In this document: in pieces, positions 1 to 6,250 of the stretch | Layout: every line of letters begins with the position of its first letter | How positions within the stretch are numbered: position 1 is the first letter of the stretch | DNA from: an uncultured Spirochaetales bacterium | Lineage (GTDB): Bacteria; Spirochaetota; Spirochaetia; Treponematales; Treponemataceae | Length of the DNA stretch: 8,320 nt | Assembly: GCA_946061495.1 (NCBI GenBank) | Contig: CAMGSV010000106.1 | Span: forward strand, 1 to 8,320 | Direction: 5' to 3' | Notes under the pieces: generated by a model | What the model saw: only the letters and a program-made list of their open reading frames with translations | Database searches by the model: none | Told to the model about the DNA's origin: nothing | Translations under genes and position numbers: made by a program

Positions 1-54
1 ATATCCCGAAAACAAAAAAACTTAAAATATCTTGCTATGTTTTCCCCCTACACC
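1..54 (-). other. AT-rich 3' flank of the phosphatase gene
   Basis: This is the region just past the phosphatase stop codon. On the minus strand it holds a poor AT-only hairpin (arms AAAACAT and ATATTTT with one mismatch), followed a few bases later by a run of seven T. It could be a weak intrinsic terminator ending the four-gene module, but the stem has no GC pairs. The module might instead continue beyond the window edge. No coding region is visible in it. Confidence 0.25.
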
Positions 55-1368
55 TCATTCCCCTTCCAGCCGCTGGCTGGCCACCTTGCTTCCCAGGGCG
101 GCGGCCTTCTGGTAGAGCCTGCGAGCCTTCTTGGGATCCGGGCTGCCGCCGTAGCCCTCGGCGTACCAGTCCCCCAGCTGCACCATGGCCTCGGGGTAGC
201 CTGCGGTGGCGGCGGCCTTCATCTTCTTCAATGCCAGCTGGCTGTCGGCCTTGTTGTAGTAGTAGAGGGCCAGCTCGAACTTGGCCTTGGCATTCCGTCC
301 CCGCTCCGCCTTGGTGAAGTAGCTGAACATCACCTGCTCAGGACTCTTTCCGCTGGCCGTCACCGCCGAGGGGTTGTGCTTGATGTGGTAGCCGTGGAGG
401 TAGTCCTGTAGCGCCTGGATTTCCTTCAGGTCCGCCGCCGAAAGGCTCACGATGGCGGCAAGGCCAATGTCGTCCCCGCTGCCACCCTTGGACAGGGCCG
501 GCAGGTAGCGGCGAATCTCCTGGCCCACCAGGGAAGCCTTGCAGCCGATGTCGCACTTGTCCTGGTTCTGGCACTGCAGCTGCTGGCACTGGGGAAACTC
601 CGACGTGGTCAGCAAATTGAACAGGGAACGGTAGAAATTCTTCAGCTGGCCCTCCGTCTTGAAGGAGTTGGCCACACCGTCGGTGGAACACAGGGCCACC
701 TTGGGCAGCTGGGTTCCCGCCACAGAACGGAATTCCTTGGCGGCGGCAGCATCGCAGAGGGATGTGGTCTGGTTCAGAAAGCAGACCTCGTCGGCGGGCA
801 TGGGCAGGGTGAATTCCCGTCCGTCCGGGGAGATGGCAAAGTCACCGTCTCCAATCTGAATGGCAAACCAAAAGCGCTCCGTGGCGATGTAGCTTACGAG
901 GGTGCAGCCGTACATCGAGTACAAGTCACGGCCTTCCCGGTAGGCGGCGGCTACCAGGGGCTTTTCCCGCTCCAAGAATTCCAGCTCCACCGCCGAGACG
1001 GGACTGTCCCGCAAATCCTGGTCAATCAACTTGTGCCAGTCCTTCACAATGGCTAGAGCCAGCTGGGAGCGGATGGTATCAAAATCTCCCGCCGCCGCCA
1101 GCTCCCCAATCCGGTCCATACGGCGGACCACAATGTCCTGCACCACCTGCAGGGCAAACTCAGCGCCCCGATGGCTGCGGAAATAGGGTGCGCCGCCATG
1201 GCCATCGCTCACCCCCATAAAACTGAAGGTGGTGCCGTCAGCCGCCACCAGGGAGCAGCTGGCCACTGCCCTGTCCTGGCAGGGGAACCGTCTTCCCGCC
1301 AGCAGGTTCTCCCGTTCCAGCTCCCGCTTCAGGTGGCTCTCCCCCTGCACCGCCGCCGAGAACACCAT
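55..1368 (-). CDS. PP2C-type protein phosphatase with C-terminal Sel1-like repeats (TerY-P module)
   Basis: Predicted cytoplasmic metal-dependent Ser/Thr phosphatase of 437 residues, expected to reverse the action of the neighbouring kinase. PP2C motifs appear in order: CQD at 30-32, DGHGG at 55-59, GCT at 154-156, GDGD at 173-176, TDG at 229-231 and GDD at 298-300. The acidic residues of the Mn/Mg site are therefore present. Between the last two motifs is a cysteine-rich insertion (C261, C266, C272, C276) that could bind metal. Residues about 362-426 form two Sel1-like (TPR-like) repeats, with the start of a third at the C-terminus, probably for protein contacts. There is no signal peptide or membrane segment. 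The start at 1368 is chosen because a GGGAGGG lies 9 bases upstream and the protein then begins MVFSAAVQG, close to the usual N-terminus of such PP2Cs. An ATG at 1404, 5 bases after the vWA stop, would add 12 residues but lacks a well-placed ribosome site. It is the last gene of the four-gene set. Confidence 0.9.
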   Translation of the reverse strand: MVFSAAVQGESHLKRELERENLLAGRRFPCQDRAVASCSLVAADGTTFSFMGVSDGHGGAPYFRSHRGAEFALQVVQDIVVRRMDRIGELAAAGDFDTIRSQLALAIVKDWHKLIDQDLRDSPVSAVELEFLEREKPLVAAAYREGRDLYSMYGCTLVSYIATERFWFAIQIGDGDFAISPDGREFTLPMPADEVCFLNQTTSLCDAAAAKEFRSVAGTQLPKVALCSTDGVANSFKTEGQLKNFYRSLFNLLTTSEFPQCQQLQCQNQDKCDIGCKASLVGQEIRRYLPALSKGGSGDDIGLAAIVSLSAADLKEIQALQDYLHGYHIKHNPSAVTASGKSPEQVMFSYFTKAERGRNAKAKFELALYYYNKADSQLALKKMKAAATAGYPEAMVQLGDWYAEGYGGSPDPKKARRLYQKAAALGSKVASQRLEGE

Positions 1369-1409
1369 CCGGGGTGTCCCTCCCTTTGGAAACGTCAGCT
1401 CCATGGGAA

Positions 1410-2123
1410 CTACCAGCCCTCGTCCACGCTGTCCTCAGCATCCAGCTCCGCCATCTTCTCCTGAATGGCGGCGGCCACCTCCTCCTGACGTGTCTTGGCG
1501 GCGTCGGGGCCGGTGCGCTTGCTGCCAATCTTCGACGAGGTGACGGACACAAAGCGGATGAGCTTCTTCAGCATGTTCTTGTCCGCCAAGTAGATGGCGG
1601 TCTCGGTGCTGCCGGTGAACTCCTTCAGCACGCTCAGGTCGGCTCCCTCCACCCCCAGGGCAATCTTGATGGCGGAGTTGAACCACTTGTTCTCCCGCAG
1701 TTTCTGGATGCCCGCCTTGAAGTTGTCCGTGGGCTCCCCGTCACTAATGAGGATGATGACCGGAGCATAGTTGCCCACCGCATCCTGCAGGAAGGCGTTC
1801 CGGTCCAGCTTGGAGTCCAGCTCAAGGCAGGCCTCCCCCAAATCCGTGACCCCTTCGGCCACCAGGTTGGTCCACTTGTACTTGTCCAGATCCTCCGGCA
1901 CCGGGGTGAGCCACTCGCAGCCAGAGGCAAAGCTCAGCACCGCCACCTTTATCTTGGCGTCGGCATTGGTGTCGGAAATCTCCTTCAGGTCAGGCAGCAC
2001 CTCCCGCATGGCGTCGTTCACCTGGCCGATATTGGAGCCGCTCATGCTTCCAGAGGTGTCAATCAGAAAGAAAAGCGCCATTGTCTTGCGGGGAATCTCC
2101 ACCACTTCATCCAACAATCCCAT
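1410..2123 (-). CDS. TerY-like von Willebrand factor A domain protein
   Basis: A 237-residue cytoplasmic vWA protein of the TerY type. The MIDAS metal site is complete: DTSGS at 22-26, the threonine in GVTDLG (T93) and D128 in SDGEPTD. The TDLGEA and SDGEPTD signatures are characteristic of TerY-like proteins. TerY members often carry a C-terminal cysteine-rich TerY-C domain. Here the vWA domain ends near residue 195 and is followed only by a short charged tail (196-237) rich in Ser, Thr, Lys and Glu with no cysteine cluster. The TerY-C-like part is encoded separately at the head of the module. The start is set by GGAGG 7 bases upstream. The gene begins 15 bases after the kinase stop and lies just before the phosphatase, so the three are probably one transcript. 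It probably acts as a metal-dependent scaffold or phosphorylation target of the kinase/phosphatase pair. That role is inferred from family context. Confidence 0.9.
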   Translation of the reverse strand: MGLLDEVVEIPRKTMALFFLIDTSGSMSGSNIGQVNDAMREVLPDLKEISDTNADAKIKVAVLSFASGCEWLTPVPEDLDKYKWTNLVAEGVTDLGEACLELDSKLDRNAFLQDAVGNYAPVIILISDGEPTDNFKAGIQKLRENKWFNSAIKIALGVEGADLSVLKEFTGSTETAIYLADKNMLKKLIRFVSVTSSKIGSKRTGPDAAKTRQEEVAAAIQEKMAELDAEDSVDEGW

Positions 2124-2130
2124 ATCATAT

Positions 2131-2135
2131 CCTCC
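2131..2135 (-). promoter_or_regulatory. Ribosome binding site of the vWA gene
   Basis: GGAGG on the minus strand with a 7-base spacer to the ATG at 2123. It fixes the start at MGLLDE rather than the internal MALFF 14 codons later. Confidence 0.75.
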
Positions 2136-2138
2136 AAG

Positions 2139-3452
2139 TTATTTTATCGTGCCCTCGCTCAGGGTGCCGAATTTGATGCTGTTGCTCCTGATGACGGGAA
2201 TCACCTCCCCCTGCTGACGCAGCTCCTCCTTGCCGCCGGGACTGCGACGGTACCAAGGCAGGCTGGAGAGGTTCTTCAACCCCCAGATCCGGGAATCCTT
2301 CTGGTTCTGCACCACCAGGCCAATCTCTTCCTTTATATTCTCCACCGTCAGGTCACTGGTAGGGTCAATGTCATACCGATACAGGCGCAATCCAGGCTGC
2401 AGGGGAATCTGCTGCCCCAGCACCTCCAGGATGGCGGGACGCTCCACCGGCTGGCGGCAGTTCATGCACACCGCCTCGTCCTCCTCCCTGGGATAGAAGG
2501 TCAACTCCCCGCAGGCAGGACAGAAGAACAGGTCCCGCCGCAGACGCACCAGGGCCTTGAGCCATTCCCGCTCAATCACCCGGTCCTCCCGGTTGGCTCC
2601 GTCGCTGCGCATCAAGTCCCGATGGAAGGCTCGCTGGAACAGCTCACGGATATAGGACGGGAACACCGGCCAGAACTTCGGGGCGTTCACATGGATGCCC
2701 GCCTTGGGCCGGTTGGAGTCGTCCTCCGGGTCAAAGATGAACAGGGGATGCTTGCAGTACAGGTTCAGCTCGTTGCCGTCGGGGTCGTCCCCGTCCTCGT
2801 CCCGCATTCCCGCCAAGGGATGATTGCGGAACAGCAGCAGGAACAGAATCACCGCCAGGGAAAACCGGTCGCTGAAGGTGTCGGGCTTGTGCCGTCCCAT
2901 CACCACCTCCGGCGCCACATACCGGGGCTTTCCCTGGATGCCCAGATTCTCTCCGTCATGGGCCACATTATCGTTGTCGCAGATGAGCACATCCCCAGTG
3001 TCAGGGTTGATGAAGAAGTTACCGTCGTTCAGGTCCTGATAGCTCAGGCCACGGTTGTGGAGGGTCTTGAAACTGGCAGTAATCTGGAGGGCGGCGTTCA
3101 CCACGGCGGAAAAGCTGGAGAACCGCACCCGATTCAGGATAAAGAGGGAAAAATCCTTGTAGGCCTCGGGCTTCATCCGCATCACATACCCAAAGCCCTC
3201 CCTGCTGTCCTTTTCCGTCACCGCCAGGGGCCACAGGAAGGTCTCCGCCGGTGAGCCACGCCTCACGTTCTCCTGCAGGTTCTGGTAGAAGCGGTGGGAC
3301 TCCACCTTCTTGTACCACTTGAGTGCGTAGTACTCCTCCCGGAACCGAATGCGGTAGATGAAGCCCTGGCCCCCCTCACCCAGAATGTCCACCACCTGGA
3401 GGCTCTCCCCCTCCAGTGTCTGAAGGATGGCACCCCGTCTCAGGCTGGGCAT
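2139..3452 (-). CDS. Ser/Thr protein kinase with C-terminal zinc ribbon (TerY-P module)
   Basis: A 437-residue predicted cytoplasmic protein kinase. The glycine loop is LGEGGQGF (24-31) and the ATP-binding lysine is K45 in YALKW. The catalytic loop is YQDLNDGN (138-145), with aspartate D140 and asparagine N145 kept but Tyr-Gln replacing the usual His-Arg. The metal motif is DND (159-161) instead of DFG, followed by APE (180-182). The catalytic residues are intact, so activity is likely. After the kinase domain comes a zinc ribbon (C311, C314, C329, C332), then a beta-rich tail (about 340-437). That tail vaguely resembles an FHA-type fold (pattern QN...WGLKNLS...W...G...IKFG). There is no transmembrane helix or extracellular sensor, unlike PknB-type kinases. 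The start at 3452 is chosen because GGAGG lies 9 bases upstream and the ATG overlaps the upstream gene's stop (TGATG). The reading frame extends upstream of it with no kinase-like sequence. It probably phosphorylates the vWA protein or its partners. Confidence 0.9.
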   Translation of the reverse strand: MPSLRRGAILQTLEGESLQVVDILGEGGQGFIYRIRFREEYYALKWYKKVESHRFYQNLQENVRRGSPAETFLWPLAVTEKDSREGFGYVMRMKPEAYKDFSLFILNRVRFSSFSAVVNAALQITASFKTLHNRGLSYQDLNDGNFFINPDTGDVLICDNDNVAHDGENLGIQGKPRYVAPEVVMGRHKPDTFSDRFSLAVILFLLLFRNHPLAGMRDEDGDDPDGNELNLYCKHPLFIFDPEDDSNRPKAGIHVNAPKFWPVFPSYIRELFQRAFHRDLMRSDGANREDRVIEREWLKALVRLRRDLFFCPACGELTFYPREEDEAVCMNCRQPVERPAILEVLGQQIPLQPGLRLYRYDIDPTSDLTVENIKEEIGLVVQNQKDSRIWGLKNLSSLPWYRRSPGGKEELRQQGEVIPVIRSNSIKFGTLSEGTIK

Positions 3453-3805
3453 CAGTAGCCACCTCCCGACACCGTCTCCCACTGGCCGAAGACAACCTCG
3501 CTTTCGCTGCCGCACCAGGGGCACTTCACCTTGTCCTCGTCCTTGTAGCAGTAGATCTTCTTGCACTCCCCGCACTGAGCCAGCTGGTGGGCGGAGCAAA
3601 AGGGACAGCCGGGAAATTCAGCGTCATCGATGAAATTCTCAATCTCAATCTGGGAGGAAAAATGCTCCCGCTGGGCCACCTCCTCCTTCAGGGAAAAGCT
3701 CCAGGTCTTGACCCAGGTGTTTCCCCGCTTCTCTATGCGGATGCCGTAGAGCCGGTCAGCGCTGTAGGGACATCTGGGTGTGATGACGGCGGCAGTCTTT
3801 TTCAT
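3452..3805 (-). CDS. Small cysteine-rich protein resembling a stand-alone TerY-C metal-binding domain
   Basis: A 117-residue soluble protein, first gene of the four-gene module. It has an N-terminal RCPYS motif (C12). After a central stretch with Trp and acidic residues comes a C-terminal cluster of CxxC knuckles: C67/C70, C78/C81 and C95/C98, plus C86 and H73. The arrangement CPFC...CGEC...CPWCG matches what I know of the TerY-C domain, which is usually fused behind a TerY vWA domain. The vWA protein two genes downstream lacks such a domain, so it seems split off here. It probably binds zinc or another metal and could be the metal-sensing or structural part of the complex. The start at 3805 is set by GGAGG 5 bases upstream; an upstream in-frame ATG at 3841 has no such site. 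Its TGA overlaps the kinase ATG by one base, which suggests translational coupling. Family assignment is from pattern memory only. Confidence 0.8.
   Translation of the reverse strand: MKKTAAVITPRCPYSADRLYGIRIEKRGNTWVKTWSFSLKEEVAQREHFSSQIEIENFIDDAEFPGCPFCSAHQLAQCGECKKIYCYKDEDKVKCPWCGSESEVVFGQWETVSGGGY
3462..3466 (-). promoter_or_regulatory. Ribosome binding site of the kinase gene
   Basis: GGAGG on the minus strand, 9 bases before the ATG at 3452 and inside the end of the upstream gene. Together with the TGATG overlap it decides the kinase start. Confidence 0.7.
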
Positions 3806-3810
3806 TGTGT

Positions 3811-3815
3811 CCTCC
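3811..3815 (-). promoter_or_regulatory. Ribosome binding site of the small TerY-C-like gene
   Basis: GGAGG on the minus strand with a 5-base spacer to the ATG at 3805. It argues for the shorter start over the in-frame ATG at 3841. Confidence 0.75.
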
Positions 3816-3841
3816 AATAACGACTGGTGTCGAATGTACAC

Positions 3842-3858
3842 GTATCTATTTACGATAC
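3842..3858. repeat. Short inverted repeat upstream of the module
   Basis: GTATC, a 7-base AT-rich centre, then GATAC, lying 37 bases upstream of the first gene of the module in the AT-rich gap where its promoter is expected. The arms are only 5 bases, so this may be chance. A regulator binding site is one possible reading. I found no convincing -35/-10 pair beside it. Confidence 0.25.
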
Positions 3859-3893
3859 CACAAAATTGCTGATTTGAGAAGTGAAATGGACAA

Positions 3894-3914
3894 GGCCTCC
3901 CACCAGCGGGAGCC
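3894..3914 (-). terminator. Weak hairpin after alr, possible leaky terminator
   Basis: On the minus strand GGCTCCC, a 6-base loop and GGGAGGCC form a GC-rich stem with one bulged base, starting a few bases after the alr stop. What follows (TTGTCCATTTC) is not a proper T run, so termination is probably inefficient, and some alr transcripts may read into the downstream module. Confidence 0.35.
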
Positions 3915-3916
3915 CC

Positions 3917-5083
3917 TCACTCATCCTTGTAGACCCGGGGCACCCGCTGGGCTATGCCGCAGGTTATCTCGTAGCTGATGGTGCCGGCCTTGTCCGCAAT
4001 GTCCTGGGCTGACTGGAGGGCCCCATGCTCCTGGGGTCCGAAGATAATCACCTCATCCCATCGGGACACACTGCTGTCGGTCCCCAAGTCGATCATGCAC
4101 TGATCCATGCAGATGCGGCCCACCACCGGATAGAGCCTGCCGTTGATGGTGACCTGGAGGTTCTCGCCGTAGCGCCGCAAAAGGCCGTCACCGTATCCTG
4201 CGGGAATGACCCCCACCTGACAGTCCTCCTGGGCAACCCACTGGCGGCCGTAGGAAATGCTCTCCCCCCTGCGCACCTGCTTCACCGCCACAATGCTGCT
4301 GCGGACATCCATCAGGGGCTGCAGATGGACGGCACTGGGAGCGTCCTTCCCGCCGACAACACCATTGAGATACTCCTCCGTGATGTCCCCGGGATAGTAG
4401 CCGTAGACCACCAGCCCCGGCCGCACCATGTCAAAATGGGCCTCCGGATACTGGAACACCGCAGCGGAGTTGGCGGCGTGACAGATGCCCGGATCAATGT
4501 CCAGACGACGGATGCTGTCTATCACCTGCTGGAAGGTGCCAATCTGCCGCCGGGTATACGCCACGTCGTCGGGCAGCAGGGAATCGGAGACGGCAAAGTG
4601 GGTGAACACCCCGTCCAGATACACCCCCTGGGACTGGGCAATCAGCCGGGCAAGCTCTGGAGCCTCCGCCGCCGTACAGCCGATGCGCCCCATGCCCGTG
4701 TCCACCTTCAGATGAATGGGAACCTTTCGCCCCATGGCAGTGGCAGTGACGTTCAGCATCCGTATCAGCTCTGAGTCGCAAAGGGAGGGGGTGAGGTGGC
4801 GCTCGATAATCTCGGTGAACTCCGAGGGCTGGGGCAGGCTCAGCACCAGAATGGGGATGGTGATGCCCGCCTTCCGCAGCTCAACCCCCTCGGAGACCAC
4901 CGCCACCGCCAGATAATCAGCGCCGCACTCCACCGCAGTATGGGCCACGGGCACCGCCCCATGTCCGTAGGCATCAGCCTTCACCGGAATGCACAGCCGT
5001 ACGCCGGGAGCCAGACGGCGGCGAATCTGTTCTATATTACTTCTCAAATTTCCCATATATATGTTGGCAAATGTCGCTCTCAT
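3917..5083 (-). CDS. alr: Alanine racemase
   Basis: PLP-dependent cytoplasmic enzyme interconverting L- and D-alanine and providing D-alanine for peptidoglycan. At 388 residues it has the usual family length. The PLP lysine is K35 in VKADAYGHG and the second catalytic base is Y278 in SISYG. Other conserved blocks are KVDTGMGRIG (126-135), HAANSAA (202-208), the MVRPGL segment, GYGDG (296-300) and GRICMDQ (322-328). The PLP-barrel domain is followed by the C-terminal beta domain, both complete. The start at 5083 gives the typical MRAT N-terminus directly before the first strand. The frame stays open to ATGs at 5110 (MGNQY) and 5128 (MLVDKK). None of the three has a strong ribosome site, so the start is uncertain by up to 15 residues. 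The gene is divergent from the lipoprotein gene and upstream of the phosphorylation module on the same strand; a functional link to that module is not evident. Confidence 0.96.
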   Translation of the reverse strand: MRATFANIYMGNLRSNIEQIRRRLAPGVRLCIPVKADAYGHGAVPVAHTAVECGADYLAVAVVSEGVELRKAGITIPILVLSLPQPSEFTEIIERHLTPSLCDSELIRMLNVTATAMGRKVPIHLKVDTGMGRIGCTAAEAPELARLIAQSQGVYLDGVFTHFAVSDSLLPDDVAYTRRQIGTFQQVIDSIRRLDIDPGICHAANSAAVFQYPEAHFDMVRPGLVVYGYYPGDITEEYLNGVVGGKDAPSAVHLQPLMDVRSSIVAVKQVRRGESISYGRQWVAQEDCQVGVIPAGYGDGLLRRYGENLQVTINGRLYPVVGRICMDQCMIDLGTDSSVSRWDEVIIFGPQEHGALQSAQDIADKAGTISYEITCGIAQRVPRVYKDE

Positions 5084-5254
5084 AGTGTAACCATCATACT
5101 GATTCCCCATTTTCTTATCAACAAGCATTGAAAAAATGCCATGGGAACATTACAATGGAAGGGTGAGCCTTTCCTTCGGAATATCTGTCGATTTTTTGAA
5201 GCAAGAAGGACTCAAAAAAATTTTTTTTAATACAAGATCTTTGGAGTTTGAAAG
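5084..5254. other. Divergent intergenic region between alr and the lipoprotein gene
   Basis: An AT-rich region that must hold promoters for both directions. Its most visible element is a run of seven A followed directly by eight T at 5214-5228, about 25 bases upstream of the lipoprotein start. I could not find a convincing -35/-10 pair in either direction. The part 5084-5128 may be coding if alr starts at one of its upstream ATGs. Confidence 0.5.
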
Positions 5255-6241
5255 ATGATTAAAACAAGTCTCGCAGTTATGTTCACTTGTTTGGGACTGT
5301 GTTCCTGCCTTGCCACAGGAAATACCACCGTTACTGATAGGGAACAAGAGGGGCAACCTACCCAGCAGATTGAGGAGATGGCTCAGCAGCCAGCAGAAAC
5401 AACGGAGAATGCCCTGGAGACCCCTGCCCCTGCCCCCCAAAAAGAGCTTCCCCCACCCCCACCTCCGCAGCCCAACCTGAGTCTCTCCGCTGGAAAGACA
5501 CCGGCAGAAATCCGTGTTGACCAGACCTTCAAGACAGACTTCATTGTCACCGTCATGGATGCAGATGCCAATGTCCCCGTAGAAGGAGCCGAGGTCACGG
5601 TCACCTATCCCGAGACAAAGGCTGACGGCAATATATTTTTTGCCAGCACAAAGCTGGAGAGTGACGCCAACGGAGTGGTCACCTTCACCGCGCCAAAGGC
5701 AACCTTTGCCTGCAAGAGCCAGGTGACTTTTACCGTCAATTCCCGGGGCGGCACCCAAAAGATGGACATTCCCTACCAGGTGCGCACCAACCGCCACAAC
5801 AAGGGCGGCACCATATCCATCTTGGACTACACCTTGGCCGGCAATCCCGTCCGAGACAACAGCCGTTCCGCCTCCGCCCTGCTGACAGTCCTTATCCGCT
5901 ACGGTTTCTCCGGCATCGGACTGGCTGATTTTGTCAATGAAATCCATTCCGGCGACACAGACTCCGTTTACCGGTCGGCCCGCAACCTCATCGGCAGCTC
6001 CTCCAATTTTTTCGTTTTCGGCACCGTGAAGTACAACGGAGACATTGTCCAGGAAGGAGGCACATATTCCATTCCCCTCAAGGGAGAAATCACCTGCCTC
6101 AACATGCGTGACGGTACAGTGCTGCACCACGATGTCATAGAAGTCGTTGGCACTGGCTCCTCAGAGTGGGCCGCACTGGAAAATGCCCGCAAGGATCTGT
6201 ATGCCCAGCAAGCTGCCACCAGTATCATCTACGGCATGTAG
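5255..6241 (+). CDS. Predicted lipoprotein with proline-rich linker, Ig-like domain and LpoB/LPP20-like C-terminus
   Basis: A 328-residue predicted lipoprotein of unknown function. The N-terminus is a short signal peptide with one Lys, a hydrophobic core and a lipobox LCSC (15-18), so C18 would be lipidated. A hydrophilic Gln/Glu-rich and then proline-rich linker (about 25-75, including six prolines in a row) should let the globular part extend through the periplasm. Residues about 76-176 look like a bacterial Ig-like beta-sandwich (VPVEGAEVTVTYP, then DANGVVTFTAP). The C-terminal part (about 183-328) has a helix and strand pattern followed by FVFGTVKY, YSIPLKGEI, then a conserved-looking end with EWAALENARKDL. 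This recalls LpoB/LPP20/FlgT-like domains, but the match is only by eye. The start has GGAG 8 bases upstream. The next gene begins 9 bases after its stop, so the two are probably co-transcribed. It may act in cell-envelope assembly; this is inference. Confidence 0.85.
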   Translation: MIKTSLAVMFTCLGLCSCLATGNTTVTDREQEGQPTQQIEEMAQQPAETTENALETPAPAPQKELPPPPPPQPNLSLSAGKTPAEIRVDQTFKTDFIVTVMDADANVPVEGAEVTVTYPETKADGNIFFASTKLESDANGVVTFTAPKATFACKSQVTFTVNSRGGTQKMDIPYQVRTNRHNKGGTISILDYTLAGNPVRDNSRSASALLTVLIRYGFSGIGLADFVNEIHSGDTDSVYRSARNLIGSSSNFFVFGTVKYNGDIVQEGGTYSIPLKGEITCLNMRDGTVLHHDVIEVVGTGSSEWAALENARKDLYAQQAATSIIYGM

Positions 6242-6250
6242 GATAGCACC

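Noticed and set aside
1374..3254. Plus-strand open frame of 626 codons antisense to the kinase and vWA genes
   Set aside because: It has no domain-like sequence, is rich in His, Leu, Gln and Gly as expected for the complement of GC-rich genes, and lies opposite two genes with clear catalytic motifs and ribosome sites.
3453..3599. N-terminal extension of the kinase to an upstream ATG at 3599
   Set aside because: The added residues are low-complexity Arg/Gly/Pro sequence read out of frame through the small cysteine-rich gene, while the ATG at 3452 has a proper ribosome site and a stop/start overlap.
4025..4774. Plus-strand open frame of 249 codons inside alr
   Set aside because: It lies opposite conserved alanine racemase blocks and has no recognisable motif of its own.
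5159..5236. A -35/-10 promoter for the lipoprotein gene
   Set aside because: TTGAAG at 5196 and TAATAC at 5228 look like boxes but are 26 bases apart, too far for a sigma70 promoter. No better pair was found.
5445..5475. C-rich stretch in the lipoprotein gene as a slippage or structural element
   Set aside because: It is explained by the codons of the proline-rich linker, and the C runs are interrupted.
5150..6130. Minus-strand open frame of 326 codons antisense to the lipoprotein gene
   Set aside because: Its composition is that of a complement frame, and the opposite strand shows a signal peptide, lipobox, linker and domains.
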